From contig CM074759.1 in assembly GCA_037355855.1 (NCBI GenBank), positions 3,968,001 to 4,032,000 of the forward strand: a stretch of 64,000 nt of DNA, in the 5' to 3' direction. Source of the DNA: Pseudo-nitzschia pungens (Eukaryota; Bacillariophyta; Bacillariophyceae; Bacillariales; Bacillariaceae). How positions within the stretch are numbered: the first letter of the stretch is position 1; every line of letters begins with the position of its first letter. This document shows, one piece after another, positions 61,098 through 64,000 of the stretch. Both the position numbers and the translations under genes were made by a program. The notes under the pieces were generated by a model that was not told the DNA's origin, made no database searches, and was given only the letters and a program-made list of their open reading frames with translations.

Positions 61098-64000
61098 CTC
61101 TTCTGATATGAGGTGTGATGGGATGCCTTCCAATCCAAATCCCATCAATGCTTCTCCTGTTTCTCCCTTTTCCCCCTCCGACTCTTCCCCTGTCCCTCAT
61201 TTTGTCCAATTAACTCTTCATGGAGAATCTCTTGCTGCTAAGGATTCTGACACTTTTGGTCATTCCTTTCCTCAAGCTCCATCCTCTAACTCCACCATCA
61301 TCACATTCCAAAACATTGGACCACAGCGCAGAGCTGCCTTTATGTCCATGTCCAGGCACAACGCCCGTCAATTTGTCAAGAGCAATGCCAGTGTGGCTCT
61401 TTTTGCTGAACATTGTTTGAATGAATCCAAACTCCTGCCCTGTGACCTTTTCAATCGGCGCATGAAGAATGTCAGTCCCTCAAGTTTTTCCTATCTTGCT
61501 AACAACAAGCATGAAGCTTCTGCCTGCTCTTGGCTTCAGCCTGGCGGTACAGGTTTTTCCATTGACCAGCTGTTCAGCTCACACAAGGTTGCACATGGAG
61601 CTGATCCATCTGGTCTTGGTAGATGGTCCTTTGTCAAGTTTCAGGGCAGGGATGGCTACAATGTCACCATGTTTTCTGCCTACTGCCCAGTTGAAAATGA
61701 TAGGGATCTTGGCTCAGTCTGGAATCAACAGTACCGATACTTTCAAGCCGCTGAAAATCTTTTCAGTCCCAATCCATGCATTCTCTTTCACAGGGATTTA
61801 ACTGCTGCCCTTCAGGTCTGCCTGGGTGCAGGTGATCAAGTCATTGTTGGGATTGACCAGAATGCTGATGTCCGGACTGATGGCTTGTCTTTTGAGCTCA
61901 AGGCTCTTGGTTTCAGAGATGCCATTCTTACCCTTCATAGTACGTCTTCTCCTCCTGCCACTCACAACCGAAACACTACCAGAACACCAATTGATGCCAT
62001 TTGGGTCTCTGAGAATGTTGATGTTCTCAGGGCTGGGTATTGTCCCTTTGGAGGTGCCCATGGTATGGAATCTGACCATCGCATGCTCTGGATTGAGGTT
62101 TGTAATTGCAGCCTCATGGGCAAATATTTGCCACCTCCTGTGAGATTCTCTCTTTCCAAACTCCAGTCCTCCCATCCTCATCTGCGACAACGGTATTTCA
62201 AGCGAGTGAGGCACTGCTTTCTCAAGGCTGGAGTGTTTTCTCTCCAAGCTAAGCTGGAGCACCTCCTGGCTCAGTTTCAGTCTGGGGATATTTCTGTGCG
62301 CACTGATCTCATCACCACATATGAAGTACTCCATGAAACCTCTACCTCTCTCAGGCTCTCTGTTGAACAAAACCTCTGCCACACTAGAGCTGGTTTGGTT
62401 CCATGGTCACCAAAGCTGCAAGTCTATCGTGATACCATTGACTTTTGGCGGCGTGTTGTTAAGTTGAGACAGGGTGTGTCCACCAGTCATACTGTTTTGA
62501 AAAGGTTGGCCTGCAAGCTTTCTCTCTACAAAGGAGAACACAGTGACCTTTCCAGTGCTCTCCTCCATCTGAAACAAGCTTACAAGCAATACCGGGCAGT
62601 GAAGAAATTGGCCCCCTCATGGAGAGACTCCTTCAATCAAGGCCTGGTGGATGCACTTCTTGCTGAAGGCAAGCCTCACAACCAGCATGCTTCTCAGATT
62701 CGTGCCAGGATGCGTAGGGAACGTCTTCAACGAGAGCTTGGTCTCGCTGCTCGGTCTATTCGGGGACGTGTCAACAAGTCAGCAGTCTTGCGCGCTATTG
62801 CAGTTGGCCATGATGGTGTTGAACAGGTCTTGGAGTCCCAGTCTACTATGGTACCAGCTATGGCTGCATCCAATGTCCGGCGTCAACAGCAGTGTCTTGG
62901 CACTCCTTCCATGACTCCCTCCTTCATTCAAGACTTTGGCTACCTAGGCACTGCCCATGCTGCTTCCCAAGTCCTTGATGGCACATACATCCCTCCTCCT
63001 GCCACTGACAAATACCTTTCTGAATTTCTTGCCTGTCTCAAAGTCCCTGACTCTATTCTGAGTTTGCCCCCCTTTGACTATTCAGTGTGTCCAGCTGACA
63101 ATGCTGCTGCCTGGAACCGTCAGAGGGAACGCACAGCAAGTGAACCTTCTTGTTTGAGTTTTGCCCACCACAAGGCTTTTGCCCTTGATCCCCAGTTGAA
63201 CAAGTTTGACACTCTCCTGAGATCCGTCCCATTGATTGTTGGCTTCTCTCCTTCTGCTTGGCAGGTCATCACTGATGTTGAGATCTTCAAGAAACCTGGT
63301 GAATATAGAGTGGATAAGATGAGGCTTATTCAGCTGATGTCTCCTGAGTTCCAAATCAACAACAAGATGATTGGCAGACGAATTCTTGCCCATGCTGAAC
63401 GTGCCAATGCCGTGGCTGTTGATCAACATGGAAGCAGGAAACACCACAAGGCCATCAACACCTGCCTGAACAAGAAGCTCATCTGTGATGTGTTGAGGCA
63501 GAAGCGCAGATCTGGTGCTGTTGCTATGAATGATGCTAAGGGCTGCTATGATAGGATCTCTCATCCCATTGCAGGTCTCACTCTCCAGAGCTTTGGGGTT
63601 CCTGCACATGTGTGTGAGGTTCTTTTGTCTACTTTGCAACTTGCCAAGCACCACATCAAAACTGGTTTTGGTCGGTCCGGTCCTGTGTATGGTGATGAAC
63701 CTGTTCCTCTCAGTGGTTGTGGCCAAGGCAATGGTATTGGTCCAACTCTTTGGGCTTTGGTGTCAACAATTGTCTTCCGAATGATGCAACAGGCTGGGCA
63801 TGGTGTCCATCTTCTCACTTCATTGTCACTGCAACTGGTTTCTCTTGTGGGTTTTGCCTTTGTGGATGACACAGATTTGTTTTGTGCTGGCTCTGATCCC
63901 TCCATATCTGGTGAGGAATTGGCTGTTGACTTTCAGGCAGCTCTTGACCGATGGGCTGGTGGGATTATTGCCACTGGTGGTGCTATTGAACCTGCCAAAT
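61090..64000 (+). CDS. LINE ORF2: APE-type endonuclease and reverse transcriptase (partial at right edge)
   Basis: ATG at 61090 overlaps the end of ORF1 by 8 nt (ATGGTTAG), and the frame has no stop through 64000 (970 codons). Endonuclease motifs are TFQNIGPQRRAAF, LFAEHCLNE, VIVGIDQNADVR, TPIDAIWVS and ESDHRMLWIEV (Asn, Glu, Asp/Asn and Ser-Asp-His positions of the APE family). RT motifs are MNDAKGCYDRISH (motif A), PLSGCGQGNGIGPTLWALVS (motif B) and FVDDTDLF (motif C). It nicks target DNA and copies the element RNA by target-primed reverse transcription. A GQGNGxGP motif B is, to my knowledge, common in diatom LINE-like RTs. Confidence 0.9.
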   Translation, partial: MVSSSDMRCDGMPSNPNPINASPVSPFSPSDSSPVPHFVQLTLHGESLAAKDSDTFGHSFPQAPSSNSTIITFQNIGPQRRAAFMSMSRHNARQFVKSNASVALFAEHCLNESKLLPCDLFNRRMKNVSPSSFSYLANNKHEASACSWLQPGGTGFSIDQLFSSHKVAHGADPSGLGRWSFVKFQGRDGYNVTMFSAYCPVENDRDLGSVWNQQYRYFQAAENLFSPNPCILFHRDLTAALQVCLGAGDQVIVGIDQNADVRTDGLSFELKALGFRDAILTLHSTSSPPATHNRNTTRTPIDAIWVSENVDVLRAGYCPFGGAHGMESDHRMLWIEVCNCSLMGKYLPPPVRFSLSKLQSSHPHLRQRYFKRVRHCFLKAGVFSLQAKLEHLLAQFQSGDISVRTDLITTYEVLHETSTSLRLSVEQNLCHTRAGLVPWSPKLQVYRDTIDFWRRVVKLRQGVSTSHTVLKRLACKLSLYKGEHSDLSSALLHLKQAYKQYRAVKKLAPSWRDSFNQGLVDALLAEGKPHNQHASQIRARMRRERLQRELGLAARSIRGRVNKSAVLRAIAVGHDGVEQVLESQSTMVPAMAASNVRRQQQCLGTPSMTPSFIQDFGYLGTAHAASQVLDGTYIPPPATDKYLSEFLACLKVPDSILSLPPFDYSVCPADNAAAWNRQRERTASEPSCLSFAHHKAFALDPQLNKFDTLLRSVPLIVGFSPSAWQVITDVEIFKKPGEYRVDKMRLIQLMSPEFQINNKMIGRRILAHAERANAVAVDQHGSRKHHKAINTCLNKKLICDVLRQKRRSGAVAMNDAKGCYDRISHPIAGLTLQSFGVPAHVCEVLLSTLQLAKHHIKTGFGRSGPVYGDEPVPLSGCGQGNGIGPTLWALVSTIVFRMMQQAGHGVHLLTSLSLQLVSLVGFAFVDDTDLFCAGSDPSISGEELAVDFQAALDRWAGGIIATGGAIEPAK

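Larger units (their letters stand above)
55829..64000 (+). mobile_element. Non-LTR retrotransposon (LINE), 3' end outside the window
   Basis: The start ACAATTTTGCG is fixed by alignment with the 5' terminus of the deletion derivative (54496, minus). The element has a 2.3-kb repeat-rich leader, ORF1 (58140-61097) and ORF2 (61090 onward) with APE-type endonuclease and reverse transcriptase. Both ORFs are uninterrupted, so the copy may be intact. The 3' end, the target duplication and any RNase H domain lie beyond the window. Confidence 0.85.

Overview
The window looks like eukaryotic nuclear DNA, most probably from a diatom or a close stramenopile relative. The reasons are short GT-AG introns (86-137 bp), a PA28 proteasome activator gene, Copia and Gypsy elements of the general kind known from diatoms, a plant/stramenopile-type DD39D mariner, and a non-LTR retrotransposon with a GxGQGNGxGP-type reverse transcriptase. 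Species cannot be told from the sequence alone. Roughly 85% of the window is mobile DNA. Only four gene models look like host genes.

Layout. 1-2851: 3' part of a decayed Ty1/Copia element with its 3' LTR, sitting inside a drug/metabolite-transporter-like gene (2852-3792). 3980-5071: an acidic, probably nuclear protein of unknown function. 6113-21722: three related 3-kb gag-only LTR elements. A (6113-9213) lies between the host block and a 12-bp tandem repeat. B (10386-13520) splits a minisatellite. I (16198-19223) splits a different, decayed Gypsy element (H, 14073-21722, minus). 22022-24554: an orphan HTH ORF, a 186-bp tandem duplication and microsatellites. 24555-30785: element C, a full-length Gypsy with identical LTRs but a broken, partly duplicated pol. 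32469-34639: a small membrane-protein gene and the PA28 gene. 35077-36593: a transposase-like ORF with a 25-bp inverted repeat. 36668-41168: a mariner-like element whose transposase is interrupted by a piggyBac-like transposase fragment.

41600-54990 is a nest. A plus-strand Gypsy (F) is interrupted by two minus-strand Gypsy elements (D 44232-46095, truncated; E 46747-50630, with target duplication). It is also interrupted by a 2,025-bp deletion derivative of a LINE (52472-54496) flanked by an 18-bp target duplication. 55829-64000 is the 5' part of the corresponding LINE: a repeat-rich 2.3-kb 5' leader, a 985-codon ORF1, and an ORF2 (endonuclease plus reverse transcriptase) still open at the window end.

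Across the Gypsy group, Gag, protease, RT, RNase H and integrase are recognisable, and Gag is separated from Pol by one in-frame UGA in the autonomous-type copies. All six preserved 5' LTRs are followed immediately by the palindrome CAGTAATTACTG (one mismatch in I) where a tRNA primer-binding site would be expected. The gag-only elements share termini, leader and Gag type with the autonomous copies, so they are probably mobilised by them. The most unusual items are this leader palindrome, the LINE deletion derivative with its complete ends, and the mariner/piggyBac chimera.
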